NCBI RefSeq assembly: GCF_004361065.1
Contig: NZ_SELT01000011.1
Coordinates: 1-64,000, forward strand
Length of the DNA: 64,000 nucleotides
Reading direction: 5' to 3'
Origin: Cognatilysobacter terrigena
GTDB taxonomy: Bacteria; Pseudomonadota; Gammaproteobacteria; Xanthomonadales; Xanthomonadaceae
How positions within the stretch are numbered: position 1 is the first letter of the stretch; every line of letters starts with the position of its first letter. The notes beneath the pieces were generated by a model that was not told the DNA's origin, made no database searches, and saw only the letters and a list, made by a program, of their open reading frames with translations. Shown here piece after piece: positions 1 through 9,013 of the stretch. The position numbers and the translations under genes were made by a program.

Positions 1-806
1 CCCTGCATCGCCGCGCGCTCCATCGCGATCAGGTGATCGGCGATGCGCAGCACGTCCTCATAGCTCTTGCCGCCGGTGACGCGGTACTTGCCGTCGACCA
101 CGATCGTCGGCGTGCCGGTCACGCCCGCCTTCGTCATCCATTGGCGTCCCTGGTTGACCTTCGTGGCCACGGCGAAGCTGTGCATCATGTCGAGGAACTG
201 CTGCGCGTTCGCACCATACTGCGCGTAGAAGTTCGCGATCTTCTGCTCATCCGGCGGATCGCCCTCACCCGGCATCGTGTCCTTGACGTGGATCGCGTCG
301 ATCAGCGCCATGTGCGTCTTGTCGACCAGCCCGAGCTGCTCGGACACGTAGTACGCCTTCGCGTACGGATCCCACTCGGGGCCGAACGGCGCCGGCACGT
401 AGTGGAAGTTCACGTCGGCCGGAAGCTTCATGTGCCACGGCTCGACGGTCGGCGCGAAGCGCGCGCAGGCCGGGCAGACGTAGCCGAACACCTCGACCAC
501 CTCGATCTTGCCCGGCTCCGGCTGCCACGGCTGGCCGCCGGCGATCTCTTCGTAGTCGGTGCCCAGTACCGGCGGCGGACCCTGCGGCGGCACGATCGGA
601 CCCGGCTGACGGGTCGCCGCGGGCGTCGTGGCGGCAGCCGGCGTCGCCGCGGCGTTCGCAGGCGCGGCGGCGGTCGAGGCCGGTGTCGACGACGCGGCGG
701 GCGCGGCGGTGTCGGTGCCCTTGCCGCAGGCGGTGGCCATCAGCGCGACGGCGAGCACCAGCGGATAACGCAGCACCGCGAGGCGCGGGAACGAACGGGT
801 CAGCAT
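1..806 (-). CDS. DsbA-type thiol:disulfide oxidoreductase, third paralogue (3' end outside window)
   Basis: Periplasmic disulfide-bond enzyme of the thioredoxin/DsbA fold. The ATG at 804-806 has a strong AAGGAG upstream. Residues 1-27 form a hydrophobic segment ending in LMATAC, so Cys27 could be a lipidation site. A long Ala/Pro/Thr-rich linker follows, then the redox motif CPAC at residues 111-114 and, near the end, a GTPT loop carrying the expected cis-proline. The gene is still open after 268 codons at the left edge. It is last in a run of three DsbA genes on this strand, 100 bp after the second. Its CPAC dipeptide differs from the CPHC of the other two, which in this family changes redox potential. 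Start and family are secure; lipidation is inferred. Confidence 0.88.
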   Translation of the reverse strand, partial: MLTRSFPRLAVLRYPLVLAVALMATACGKGTDTAAPAASSTPASTAAAPANAAATPAAATTPAATRQPGPIVPPQGPPPVLGTDYEEIAGGQPWQPEPGKIEVVEVFGYVCPACARFAPTVEPWHMKLPADVNFHYVPAPFGPEWDPYAKAYYVSEQLGLVDKTHMALIDAIHVKDTMPGEGDPPDEQKIANFYAQYGANAQQFLDMMHSFAVATKVNQGRQWMTKAGVTGTPTIVVDGKYRVTGGKSYEDVLRIADHLIAMERAAMQ

Positions 807-906
807 CGGGACGATCTCCTTGCGGAAGCGGCGGGCGTGCGGCCCGCCGGTCGATGGGAACAGCATAGCCGCGGGGTTCGCGGCGATTGATTACGCGATG
901 TCGACG

Positions 907-1593
907 TCAGTGCGCCGCGCGTTCGCGCGCGACGAGGGCGTCGACGATCCGCAGCGTGTCTTCGGGCGACGCGCCGGTCACGCGGTATTTGCCGTCGACA
1001 ATCATCGTCGGTGTGCCGTCGGTGCCGGTACGTTCGATGAATGCATTGGCGCGCTGCAGCTTCATCTGCACAGGAGCACTTTCCATACGCCGGGCGAACT
1101 CGGTCGCGTCGGCGCCAAAGCGTGCGTAGAACTGCGCGATCTGCTGATCGGTCGCGGTGTTCGGCGCGCCCGGCAGGCTGCGGTCGACGTGGATCGCGTT
1201 GAACATCGCGGTATGCGTCTTGTCGGCGAGGTCGAGTTCCTGTGCGGCGTAGTACGCCTTGGCGTACGGCATCCACCAGTTGCCGAACGGCGCGGGTACG
1301 GCAACGAACTTGACGTCGTCCTTCTGCTTTCCGCGCCACGCCTCGACCAGCGGCTCGAAGTGCGCGCAATGCGGGCACGTGTAGCCGAAGACTTCGGCGA
1401 CTTCGATCTTGCCCGGCGCGGCTTCGAACGGCGTGCCGTCCTTGATTGCGACGTAGTCGCGGCCTTCCTCGACGTTCGCCATCAGCCATTGAGGCGCAGG
1501 CGTCGGGGTCGGCTTGGGCTTTTCGACCTTCTCGCAGCCGACGAGCGCCGCGGCTCCGACGAGCGCGAAGATGAGGATCGAACGACGAATCAT
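907..1593 (-). CDS. DsbA-type thiol:disulfide oxidoreductase lipoprotein, second paralogue
   Basis: 228 residues, DsbA family. The N-terminus is a type II signal peptide ending ALVGC, so Cys20 is probably lipidated and the enzyme tethered to a membrane facing the periplasm. A Lys/Pro/Thr linker follows, then the thioredoxin-like domain with CPHC at residues 73-76 and a GTPT cis-Pro loop. It lies 27 bp downstream of the soluble DsbA paralogue and 100 bp upstream of the third one, so all three are probably co-transcribed. The CPHC motif is the canonical oxidising DsbA motif. Which of the three serves as main oxidase cannot be read from the sequence. Confidence 0.9.
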   Translation of the reverse strand: MIRRSILIFALVGAAALVGCEKVEKPKPTPTPAPQWLMANVEEGRDYVAIKDGTPFEAAPGKIEVAEVFGYTCPHCAHFEPLVEAWRGKQKDDVKFVAVPAPFGNWWMPYAKAYYAAQELDLADKTHTAMFNAIHVDRSLPGAPNTATDQQIAQFYARFGADATEFARRMESAPVQMKLQRANAFIERTGTDGTPTMIVDGKYRVTGASPEDTLRIVDALVARERAAH

Positions 1594-1620
1594 GCGAAGG
1601 CTCCGAAACGAAGGCAGTGA

Positions 1621-2265
1621 TTATCGACGTGCGGCGGACGCGATCTCGCGCTGCACCAGCCACAACGCAGTGGCGAGCTGGCCGTCGCGCGTATCCGACG
1701 TCACCTTGTAGCGCCCGGCGACGATCAGCGTCGGCGTGCCGTCGACCTGGCTGCGCACGATGAAGTCGTGCGCGCGCTTCATCTGCGCGTCGACGGCGGG
1801 CGCGTTGTACGCGGCGATGAACTTGGCCGGCGCAATGCCGTAGCGCTGGTAGAACGTCGCGATCTCGTCCGGCGCCGCGCCGCTCAGCGGCAGCGTCTCG
1901 TCGGTATGCAGCGCGGCGTACATCGCCGCATGCGTGCGCTGCGCCACGCCGAGGTTCTGCGCGGCGAAGTAGGCACGCGCGTAGGGGATCCAGTCGCTGC
2001 GGAAGTCCGCCGGCACGGCGACGAAGCGCGCCTGCTTCGGCAGCGTGCGCACCCAGCTTTCGAGCACCGGCTCGAAATGCGCGCAGTGCGGGCAGGGATA
2101 GCCGAACACTTCGGCGACTTCGACGGTGCCCTTCACCGGCTGGTAGGGCGCGGCGGTCTCGAGGACTTCGTAATCCTCGCCCTGCACCGGCGTACGCGGT
2201 GCGGCGACGGTGGCGAGCGGCAGTGCGAGCAGGGCGACGGCGGCGAAGCGGATCAGGAAGTTCAT
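1621..2265 (-). CDS. dsbA: Periplasmic thiol:disulfide interchange protein DsbA
   Basis: 214 residues, the usual DsbA length. A cleavable signal peptide (hydrophobic residues 4-20, likely cut after the Ala pair at 21-22) is followed directly by the DsbA domain with CPHC at residues 58-61 and a GTPT cis-Pro loop near residue 176. Unlike its two downstream paralogues it has no lipobox and no long linker, so it should be the free periplasmic enzyme that introduces disulfides and is reoxidised by DsbB. It stands 104 bp after the cytochrome c4 gene. A hairpin lies in that gap, so it may have its own promoter. Confidence 0.92.
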   Translation of the reverse strand: MNFLIRFAAVALLALPLATVAAPRTPVQGEDYEVLETAAPYQPVKGTVEVAEVFGYPCPHCAHFEPVLESWVRTLPKQARFVAVPADFRSDWIPYARAYFAAQNLGVAQRTHAAMYAALHTDETLPLSGAAPDEIATFYQRYGIAPAKFIAAYNAPAVDAQMKRAHDFIVRSQVDGTPTLIVAGRYKVTSDTRDGQLATALWLVQREIASAARR

Positions 2266-2291
2266 CGGGAACCCGGGAAGCGGATACGAAA

Positions 2292-2320
2292 ACGCCGGCC
2301 GCGCATGGCACGGCCGGCGT
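2292..2320 (-). terminator. Terminator-like hairpin after the cytochrome c4 gene
   Basis: Perfect 9-bp stem (ACGCCGGCC / GGCCGGCGT) with an 11-base loop, followed on the minus strand by TTTT. It sits between the cytochrome c4 stop and the dsbA start, so it probably ends or attenuates transcription from the cytochrome gene. Confidence 0.6.
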
Positions 2321-2369
2321 CGAGGGTACGGTCAGCCGGTCACATCGGACCAGCCGGCCGGCGCGAAGT

Positions 2370-3296
2370 TCAGCCCTGCTTCGGTGTCGCGGCCGGCGTG
2401 GCGGCCTTCGAAGCCGGCTGCACCGGCGCGGTCGTCTGCGCCGGGATGCTGGTCGGCGCGACCATCGTCGGTGCCGGAGCAGCTGCGGCGGGCGTCGAGA
2501 CCGTGGCCGTCGGCGCGGCGGCGGCCGAAGCCTGCGCGCCGGCGTCGTTCGCGCGGTTGTGCAGGCCCTGGATGTAGCTGGCCAGCGAACCGATCTCCTC
2601 GTCCGTCAGCTTGGACGCGATCGACGCCATGATGTGGAAGTTCTTGTAGGTCGGCGGCGCGCCGGTGCCCGTGCGGTATTCCTCGAGGCGACGCTTGGCG
2701 TAGTCGGCCTGCTGGCCGGACAGCGCCGGATACGCCGGGCCCGGGTTGCCCTGGCCGGCCGCGCCGTGGCACGCCATGCACGCCGGGATGCCGCGCGCCT
2801 TGTCGCCGCCGCGGAACAGCGTCTCGCCGACCTGGTAGTACTTCTTGCCCGCGTTCGGGCCCGCCGCGATCGCGGTGTCGTCGGCGATGCCGGCGCCGGC
2901 CTTCTGCGTCTGGAACCACGCGCCGAGGTCGCGCATGTCCTGCGCCGACAGCACGGCCGCGATCGGATACATCACCGACGCCATGCCCGTGGTGCGCTGC
3001 TGCGCCGTGAACAGCTCGAGCTGCTGGGCGACGTAGCGCTCCGGCATGCCGGCGAGGCGCGGGTAGGTCGCGACGCTCGGGTTGCCGTCGAGGCCGTGGC
3101 AGGCGGCGCAGGCGCCGGCCTTCTGCTGGCCTTTCTTCGGATCGCCCCACGTCGCGTGCTCCGCGGCGAGCGGCGCGACCTGCACCGGCGCCTTGTCCGG
3201 GACCGGGGTCACCGTGGTCTGGGCGACGGCGACGGCGGCGGCGGCGACCGCGAGGGCGGCGAGGCCGACAAGGCCGTAGACGCGGGCATGGCGCAT
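2370..3296 (-). CDS. Cytochrome c4, di-heme
   Basis: 308 residues. A signal peptide (hydrophobic residues 8-25) exports the protein to the periplasm. Two class I cytochrome c domains follow, with heme-binding motifs CAACH at 63-67 and CMACH at 173-177, the typical two-domain c4 layout; c4 proteins pass electrons from the bc1 complex to terminal oxidases. Usual c4 length is about 200 residues. The extra length here is a C-terminal tail from about residue 255 made almost only of Ala, Pro, Thr and Ser. A TTGACC-18-GATAAT promoter precedes it, divergent from engB. The engB-cytochrome c4-dsbA order recalls the arrangement in Xanthomonas. Confidence 0.92.
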   Translation of the reverse strand: MRHARVYGLVGLAALAVAAAAVAVAQTTVTPVPDKAPVQVAPLAAEHATWGDPKKGQQKAGACAACHGLDGNPSVATYPRLAGMPERYVAQQLELFTAQQRTTGMASVMYPIAAVLSAQDMRDLGAWFQTQKAGAGIADDTAIAAGPNAGKKYYQVGETLFRGGDKARGIPACMACHGAAGQGNPGPAYPALSGQQADYAKRRLEEYRTGTGAPPTYKNFHIMASIASKLTDEEIGSLASYIQGLHNRANDAGAQASAAAAPTATVSTPAAAAPAPTMVAPTSIPAQTTAPVQPASKAATPAATPKQG

Positions 3297-3355
3297 GCGA
3301 GGAAGCTCCGGAGAAACGCAAGGGTGGCGCCGCGAACGGGCGCCGGAACCGCGGA

Positions 3356-3385
3356 ATTATCCGCGGCGGCTGGGTAGTGGGTCAA
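3356..3385 (-). promoter_or_regulatory. Sigma-70-type promoter of the cytochrome c4 gene
   Basis: On the minus strand TTGACC (3385-3380) is separated by 18 bases from GATAAT (3361-3356). The -10 lies inside the loop of a CCGCGG repeat pair. The start of the cytochrome gene is 60 bp further on. Confidence 0.6.
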
Positions 3386-3429
3386 CGCGGCGACGCGGGT
3401 CCGGGCGGCCGGCATGCGATCCTTGTCGC

Positions 3430-4074
3430 ATGTCGAACCCTTTCCAGCGCGCCCGGTACATGCTGTCGGCGCACAACATCGGCCAGCTGCCGCCCGACGG
3501 CGGCTTCGAGGTCGCCTTCGCGGGCCGCTCCAACGCGGGCAAGTCCACCGCGCTCAACGCCATCTGCCAGCAGGGCTCGCTCGCCCGCGTCTCCAAGACG
3601 CCCGGCCGCACCCAGCAGCTCGTCTTCTTCGACTTCGAGCCCAAGCGCGACGAGCCGCCGTCGAATCGCTACCTGGTCGACCTCCCCGGCTACGGCTACG
3701 CCAAGGTGCCCAAGGACCTGCAGGCGCACTGGCAGGCCTTCATCGACCGCTACTTCACGACCCGCGAGGCGCTGAAGGGGCTGATGGTCATCATGGACAT
3801 CCGCCATCCGCTCAAGGACTACGACCTGCAGATGCTCGGCTACGCGGTGAACCGCGGCCTGCCGGCGCATGCGCTGCTGACCAAGGCCGACAAACTGGGA
3901 CGCGGCCAGCAGACGCAGGCGCTGATGGCGGTGCGCAAGGAGCTGTCGAGCCGCTTCGGGGACACCGTCGGCGCCCAGGTGTTTTCGGGCGAGTCGAAGC
4001 AGGGTGTCGACGAGGCGCGTGGAGTCATCGCGAACTGGCTGCAGTTCGATGCGGCGCAGCCGACCTCAGGCTGA
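3430..4074 (+). CDS. engB: Ribosome biogenesis GTPase EngB (YsxC/YihA)
   Basis: 214 residues, TrmE-Era-EngA-EngB-Septin GTPase family, needed for late 50S subunit assembly. G1 P-loop GRSNAGKST at residues 32-40, G3 DLPGYG at 84-89, G4 TKAD at 151-154. The frame is open 135 bp further upstream, but MSNPFQRARY at 3430 gives the usual EngB N-terminus and length, so I use that ATG. It is transcribed divergently from cytochrome c4 and its last 9 bp overlap the convergent permease gene. Confidence 0.95.
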   Translation: MSNPFQRARYMLSAHNIGQLPPDGGFEVAFAGRSNAGKSTALNAICQQGSLARVSKTPGRTQQLVFFDFEPKRDEPPSNRYLVDLPGYGYAKVPKDLQAHWQAFIDRYFTTREALKGLMVIMDIRHPLKDYDLQMLGYAVNRGLPAHALLTKADKLGRGQQTQALMAVRKELSSRFGDTVGAQVFSGESKQGVDEARGVIANWLQFDAAQPTSG

Positions 4075-4992
4075 CGTGGCCAGGCGCGGGTCGATCCACG
4101 CGCGCAGCGCATCGACCACCGCGTTGATCAGCACGATCGCCGCACCGACCACGAGCACGACGCCCAACACCAGCGTGTAGTCGCGATTCAGCGCGCCCTG
4201 CACGAAGTAGCGGCCCATGCCGGGGATGCCGAACACCTGTTCGACCACCGCCGAGCCGGTGACGATGTTGATGAGTGCGGGCGAGAGCCACGCGATCACC
4301 GGTAAGAGTGCCGGCGGCATCGCATGCGCGAGCAGCACGCGTATCGGCGACAGCCCGCGCGAACGTGCCGCGCGCAGATAGTCGGCCGACAGCGTTTCGA
4401 GCAGCGACGCCCGCATCAGGCGTGCGCAGTAGGCGATGTTCGGCAACGCGAGCGCGATTACCGGCAGCACGACGTTGCGCGCATCGCCCCAGCCACCGGC
4501 CGGCAACCAGTGCAGGGTGACGGCGAACAACAGAACGAGCATTGGCGCGACGACGAACTTCGGCACCGCGAGTCCGAGCCCGGCGACGGCCATGACCACG
4601 CGATCGATCGCACCGCCCGCGCGAGTCGCCGCAATTGCGCCCAACGGAATACCAAGCGCCAACGCGAGCAGCAGCGCGAGACCGCCATTGAGCGCGGACA
4701 CCGGTAGCGCCTGCGCGACGAGTTGCGAGACGCGGTAGTCGGGGTACTGGAACGACGGGCCGAGGTCGCCGCGCGCGACATCGCCGAGCCACGCGCCGTA
4801 CTGCGCGATCGCAGGACGATCGAGACGGTACTGCGCGGCGAGCGCGGCCTGGACTTCGGGCGGCGCGGCCTTTTCCGTGTCGAACGGCCCACCGGGCGCC
4901 GCGTGCAGCAGCACGAAGCACAGCGTCGCGAGCAGCCACAGCGTGAGCAGGGCTTCGACGAATGCGGAGACGAGGCGAGGGGCGCGGGTCAT
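4066..4992 (-). CDS. OppB/DppB-type peptide ABC transporter permease
   Basis: 308 residues, close to the 306 of E. coli OppB. One N-terminal transmembrane helix (residues 8-31), a periplasmic stretch with APGGPF after it, then five more helices, and the cytoplasmic EAA loop (DYLRAARSRGLS) that contacts the ATPase. I use the ATG at 4992 (MTRAPRLVSAF) rather than one 14 codons upstream, since it places the first helix normally. The upstream neighbours on the same strand are a VIT protein and an OppA-like binding protein. No OppC, OppD or OppF gene is nearby, so the partner subunits must be elsewhere or the set is incomplete. The start of the VIT gene's transcript reads towards it. Confidence 0.85.
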   Translation of the reverse strand: MTRAPRLVSAFVEALLTLWLLATLCFVLLHAAPGGPFDTEKAAPPEVQAALAAQYRLDRPAIAQYGAWLGDVARGDLGPSFQYPDYRVSQLVAQALPVSALNGGLALLLALALGIPLGAIAATRAGGAIDRVVMAVAGLGLAVPKFVVAPMLVLLFAVTLHWLPAGGWGDARNVVLPVIALALPNIAYCARLMRASLLETLSADYLRAARSRGLSPIRVLLAHAMPPALLPVIAWLSPALINIVTGSAVVEQVFGIPGMGRYFVQGALNRDYTLVLGVVLVVGAAIVLINAVVDALRAWIDPRLATSA

Positions 4993-5140
4993 CGTGTCGT
5001 CGCCCGCGTACGCACGTAGGCGGTCGTTCGCCAATCCGCGACGGACGGCGCAAAGCAGCCCATGGCGTCCGGTTGCGATGCTGCCCCATGCATCTTTGTG
5101 CGCACCGTTTCGATGCCACCGCTGCCTGTCAGCGACACGC

Positions 5141-5836
5141 TCACAACGCGACGCCCGCCGCGCGCCCGATCAGCGACGCCGCGATCATCGCGGCCGCACC
5201 CCAGCCCACCACGCGCAACGCACCGCGGAGCATCGGCGCGCCGCCCGCCCACGCAGCGAGCGCGCCGGACGCCGTCAGTGCAAGCAACGTCACCGAGATC
5301 GTGACCACTTCCACACGCGATGCCGGTGCGAGCAATGTCGCGACGATCGGCAGGACGGCACCGCTGATGAACGCCGCGCCGGACGCGAGCGCCGCCTGCA
5401 GTGGCCGCGCGCGCAGCGTCTCGGTGATACCGAGTTCGTCGCGCGCATGGCTCGCAAGCGCGTCGTGCGCGGTGAGTTGTTCTGCGACCTGCTTCGCGAG
5501 TTCGCCGTCGAGGCCGCGTCGCTCCCAGATCATCGCGAGTTCGCGCAGTTCGCTCTCCGGCTCCTCCGCGAGCTCACGGCGTTCCTTTGCGAGGTCGGCC
5601 GCCTCGGTGTCGGCCTGCGACTGCACGGACACGTATTCGCCCGCCGCCATCGACATCGCGCCGGCCACCACGCCGGCGATGCCGCTCGCCAGCACGGCAG
5701 CGGGCGATGCGCCGCTCGCCGCGACACCGACCACCAGCCCCGACACCGAGACGATGCCGTCGTTCGCACCCAGCACGGCGGCGCGGAGCCAGCCCGCGCG
5801 ATGACTGCGATGGACTTCGCGATGGCGGCCGCGCAT
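5141..5836 (-). CDS. VIT1/CCC1-family transporter
   Basis: 231 residues. The first membrane segment contains GANDGIVSVSGLVVG, the signature of the VIT1/CCC1 family (iron or manganese transport into vacuoles or out of the cytoplasm). It is followed by a second helix with AAGEYVSVQSQ, a charged Glu-rich cytoplasmic region (about residues 80-135) that in the family binds metal, and three C-terminal helices. The ATG at 5836 lies two bases after the oppA-like stop, so the pair is translationally coupled. A longer frame upstream only overlaps the oppA coding region. Bacterial substrates of this family are poorly known; metal export is inference. Confidence 0.85.
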   Translation of the reverse strand: MRGRHREVHRSHRAGWLRAAVLGANDGIVSVSGLVVGVAASGASPAAVLASGIAGVVAGAMSMAAGEYVSVQSQADTEAADLAKERRELAEEPESELRELAMIWERRGLDGELAKQVAEQLTAHDALASHARDELGITETLRARPLQAALASGAAFISGAVLPIVATLLAPASRVEVVTISVTLLALTASGALAAWAGGAPMLRGALRVVGWGAAAMIAASLIGRAAGVAL

Positions 5837-5838
5837 GG

Positions 5839-7506
5839 TCACTCCGTCAGATGCATCCAGCGGCTGGCGTGATGATCGAGCGCGTTGGCCTCGAAGCCGC
5901 GCACGCGCGCATCGACCAGATGCTTGGAACTGTAGAAATACAGCGGAACCACCGCATCGCCCTGCAGCAGGCGCGTTTCCGCGGCATGCAGCCATGCATT
6001 GCGCGCGACCTCGTTCTTCGCGGCATCCGCGCGATGCAGACGATCGACGACGCCCTTGTCCTGCCAGCCGGTCCAGTTCAACGGACCATCGCTTTCGAAT
6101 GCGGTGAGGAAGTTGCGCGCGTCCGGCACGTCGGCAATCCAGCCGCCGCGGAACACCTGTGTGATCACACGCTGCTTGCGGTTGCCCACGAACACCTTCC
6201 AGTCCTCATTGCGCAGGCGCACGTGCGCCCCGAGCACTTGGCGCCACATCGCGGCCACGGCGAGCGCGAGGCGTCGATGCGGCGTCGACGTGTTGTAGCG
6301 CAGCTCGATCTCCAGGGGACGCGCGTCGCTGTAACCGGCAGCGCGATAGAGCAGGCGAGCCTGCTTTTCCCGCTCGGCCTGCGACACGCGCGACCAGGTC
6401 GTCGACGCCGGCGTGTAACCCGCGATGCCCGGCGGCACGATGCCGTACGCCGCGCGCTCCCCGAGCCCGGTCACGCGGCTCACCAGCAGCTCGCGATCGA
6501 TCGCCATCGACAGTGCGCGACGCAGCGCGTGGCCACGATCGAGGCAACCGTCGCGCAGGGGCGATAGGCCCCGCGATGCATCGACGCCGCGCGGTGCCGC
6601 AACGCGGGCGCAGTCACCATCCTTGAACGGCGCATGCGTGGTGTTGATGCCGAGCCAGAACGACCCGAGGTACGGCGACAGGCGCAGTCGCGATCCGAAG
6701 CGCGCGCGCAACGACGCCAGCGGCTGCGGCGGCACGACCTCGGTGAGGTGCAGGTCGCCTGCGGCGAAGCGCTGCAGTTCGGCAGCGGCATCCTCCGTCA
6801 CCTGGAAGCGGACGCGGTCGATGGCGACGTTCGCGGCGTCGTGGAAGCGCGCATTGCGTTCGACGACGAGATTCGCCTGCGGCGTCCACGCAGCGAGCCG
6901 ATACGCGCCGTTGCTGACGAGCGTGCCCGGTCGCGTGTGCTGCGCGCCGAACGTTTCGACCGCCGGCAGGTACACGGGAAACGCGATCGGCAACGTCAGC
7001 AGCGCGGGCAGCGGTGCGCTTCGATCGAGATGAAAGGCGACGGTGCGCGCATCCGGCGCGTCGACGCCGAGCGCGCTCGGCGGCAGGTCGCCCGCCTGCA
7101 CGGCCTTCGCGTTGTGGAGCGCCTCGAACAGTTCGCCGAACGGCGCGGCCGTCATCGGCGCGAACGCGCGACGAAAGCTCGCGACGATCTGCGGCGCATC
7201 CAGCGGCTCGCCGTTGCTCCAGCGCAGGCCGTCGCGCAGCACGAAGGTCCATGTGCGGCCATCGGGCGAGGTCGACCATGTCCGGGCCATGCCCGGCACC
7301 AGCCGGCCCCCGGCGTCTTCGGTCACCAGGCCTTCGTAGAGATCGCGCAGCACATTGCCGCAGGCGACCTCCTGGCATTTGTGCGCGTCGAGCGTCGACG
7401 GCTCCGGCCCGTTGCCGCGTTCGAGCGTCGCCGCCTGCGCGCCGGTCGCGAGCAGCATGGCGAGCGCGAGGGCGGGCCACGGGCGGGAAGGTCGGAATCG
7501 GGGCAT
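5839..7506 (-). CDS. Oligopeptide ABC transporter substrate-binding protein (OppA-like)
   Basis: 555 residues, SBP_bac_5 family. Sec signal peptide (residues 1-25, ending ATGAQA), then the family opening [21 protein letters not shown] and later [12 protein letters not shown], which match OppA/MppA-type binding proteins. It delivers peptides to a membrane permease from the periplasm. I use the ATG at 7506 ([10 protein letters not shown]), since the eight codons before it would only lengthen the positively charged end. It is first in a three-gene minus-strand unit with the VIT and OppB genes. The MppA-like sequence leaves murein peptide as another possible ligand. Confidence 0.88.
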   Translation of the reverse strand: MPRFRPSRPWPALALAMLLATGAQAATLERGNGPEPSTLDAHKCQEVACGNVLRDLYEGLVTEDAGGRLVPGMARTWSTSPDGRTWTFVLRDGLRWSNGEPLDAPQIVASFRRAFAPMTAAPFGELFEALHNAKAVQAGDLPPSALGVDAPDARTVAFHLDRSAPLPALLTLPIAFPVYLPAVETFGAQHTRPGTLVSNGAYRLAAWTPQANLVVERNARFHDAANVAIDRVRFQVTEDAAAELQRFAAGDLHLTEVVPPQPLASLRARFGSRLRLSPYLGSFWLGINTTHAPFKDGDCARVAAPRGVDASRGLSPLRDGCLDRGHALRRALSMAIDRELLVSRVTGLGERAAYGIVPPGIAGYTPASTTWSRVSQAEREKQARLLYRAAGYSDARPLEIELRYNTSTPHRRLALAVAAMWRQVLGAHVRLRNEDWKVFVGNRKQRVITQVFRGGWIADVPDARNFLTAFESDGPLNWTGWQDKGVVDRLHRADAAKNEVARNAWLHAAETRLLQGDAVVPLYFYSSKHLVDARVRGFEANALDHHASRWMHLTE

Positions 7507-7638
7507 CGCGGCCATTCTAGGCGGGCGCACCGCCGCTTCATGCGCGCAACGCTGACGCCCTGCGGGCGCGACGTCCGCCGTCGCCGCCGACCGCTAGACT
7601 GGCCGCCCTCCCGCGCCGCGGGACGCGTCGAGGTGCAT

Positions 7639-9003
7639 GTGTCCGGACCCAGCCAGGTGGCCGATGTCGAGATCGAATCGCGGGCGCAGCTCGTCGATTA
7701 CCTCGCCTCCGGCGTGCGCCCGCGCGAGGACTGGCGGATCGGCACCGAGCACGAGAAGTTCGGCTTCCGCACCGACGACCTGCGTCCGCCTACCTTCGAC
7801 GGCGATCGCGGCATCGAGGCGCTGCTCAAGGGCCTGACGCGCTTCGGCTGGGCGCCGGTGGAGGAGAAGGGCCGCGTGATCGCGCTGAGCCGAGACGGCG
7901 CGTCGGTCTCGCTCGAACCTGCCGGCCAGCTCGAACTCTCCGGCGCCGCTCTCGTCGACCTCCACGAGACCTGCCGCGAAACGGGCACGCACCTGCGCGA
8001 AGTGCGCGAGGTCGCCGAGCCGATGGGCCTGGGTTTCCTCGGCATGGGCTTCCAGCCCAAGTGGCGTCGCGACGAGATGCCGTGGATGCCGAAGGGCCGC
8101 TACAAGATCATGCGCGAGTACATGCCGAAGGTCGGATCGCTCGGCCTCGACATGATGACGCGCACGTGCACGGTGCAGGTCAACCTCGATGTCGGCAGCG
8201 AAGCCGACATGGTCAAGAAGTTCCGCGTGTCGCTCGCGCTGCAGCCGATCGCGACCGCACTGTTCGCCGACTCGCCGTTCACCGAAGGCAAGCCGAACGG
8301 GTATCTCTCGTACCGCTCGCACATCTGGACCGATACCGACGCCGACCGCACCGGCCTGCTCGATTTCGTGTTCGACGACAGCTTCGGCTACGAGCGTTAC
8401 GTCGACTACCTGCTCGACGTGCCGATGTACTTCGTCTACCGCGATGGCACGTACATCGATGCGAGCGGCCAGTCGTTCCGCGACTACCTCGACGGCCGCC
8501 TGCCGGCGTGCCCGGGCAACCGCCCGACGCTGAAGGACTGGGCCGATCACTCGACGACCGCGTTCCCGGAAGTGCGCCTAAAGAAGTACCTCGAGATGCG
8601 TGGCGCCGATTCCGGCCCGTGGAATCGCATCTGCGCGCTTCCGGCGTTCTGGGTCGGCCTGCTGTATGACGATGCCTCGCTCGATGCCGCCTGGGATCTC
8701 GTCAAGGATTTCACGATCGAGGAGCAGCACGCGCTGCGCGACGGCGTGCCGCGCCACGCGTTGAAACTGCCGTTCCGCAACGGCACCGCGCTGGATCTGG
8801 CGCGCGAAGCGGTGAAGATCGCCGCCGCGGGCCTGCAGCGTCGTGCGCGCCTCAATGGCAACGGCGCGGACGAATCCATCTTCCTCGCGCCGCTGGTCGA
8901 GATCGTCGAATCAGGCGTCACCGCCGCCGAACGCAAGCTCGAGCTGTTCGACAGCGCGTGGGGCGGCAGCGTCGACCCGGTGTTCCGCGAGTTTGCGTAC
9001 TGA
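7639..9003 (+). CDS. gshA: Glutamate-cysteine ligase, plant/alphaproteobacterial type
   Basis: 454 residues. Makes gamma-glutamylcysteine, the first step of glutathione synthesis, in the cytosol. TEHEKFGF near residue 38, [13 protein letters not shown] near 96 and the [12 protein letters not shown] segment near 175 are characteristic of the GCS2-type ligase found in plants and Xanthomonas, unrelated in length to the E. coli enzyme. The start is a GTG at 7639 with GAGG five bases upstream; an ATG two bases earlier is out of frame. A TAGACT -10-like box lies at 7595-7600. It is divergent from the oppA-like gene. Confidence 0.93.
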   Translation: MSGPSQVADVEIESRAQLVDYLASGVRPREDWRIGTEHEKFGFRTDDLRPPTFDGDRGIEALLKGLTRFGWAPVEEKGRVIALSRDGASVSLEPAGQLELSGAALVDLHETCRETGTHLREVREVAEPMGLGFLGMGFQPKWRRDEMPWMPKGRYKIMREYMPKVGSLGLDMMTRTCTVQVNLDVGSEADMVKKFRVSLALQPIATALFADSPFTEGKPNGYLSYRSHIWTDTDADRTGLLDFVFDDSFGYERYVDYLLDVPMYFVYRDGTYIDASGQSFRDYLDGRLPACPGNRPTLKDWADHSTTAFPEVRLKKYLEMRGADSGPWNRICALPAFWVGLLYDDASLDAAWDLVKDFTIEEQHALRDGVPRHALKLPFRNGTALDLAREAVKIAAAGLQRRARLNGNGADESIFLAPLVEIVESGVTAAERKLELFDSAWGGSVDPVFREFAY

Positions 9004-9013
9004 CGCGACCGCG

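Noticed and set aside
33-890. 285-codon plus-strand frame at the left edge
   Set aside because: Antisense to the DsbA-type gene, which has a signal sequence, CxxC motif and ribosome site.
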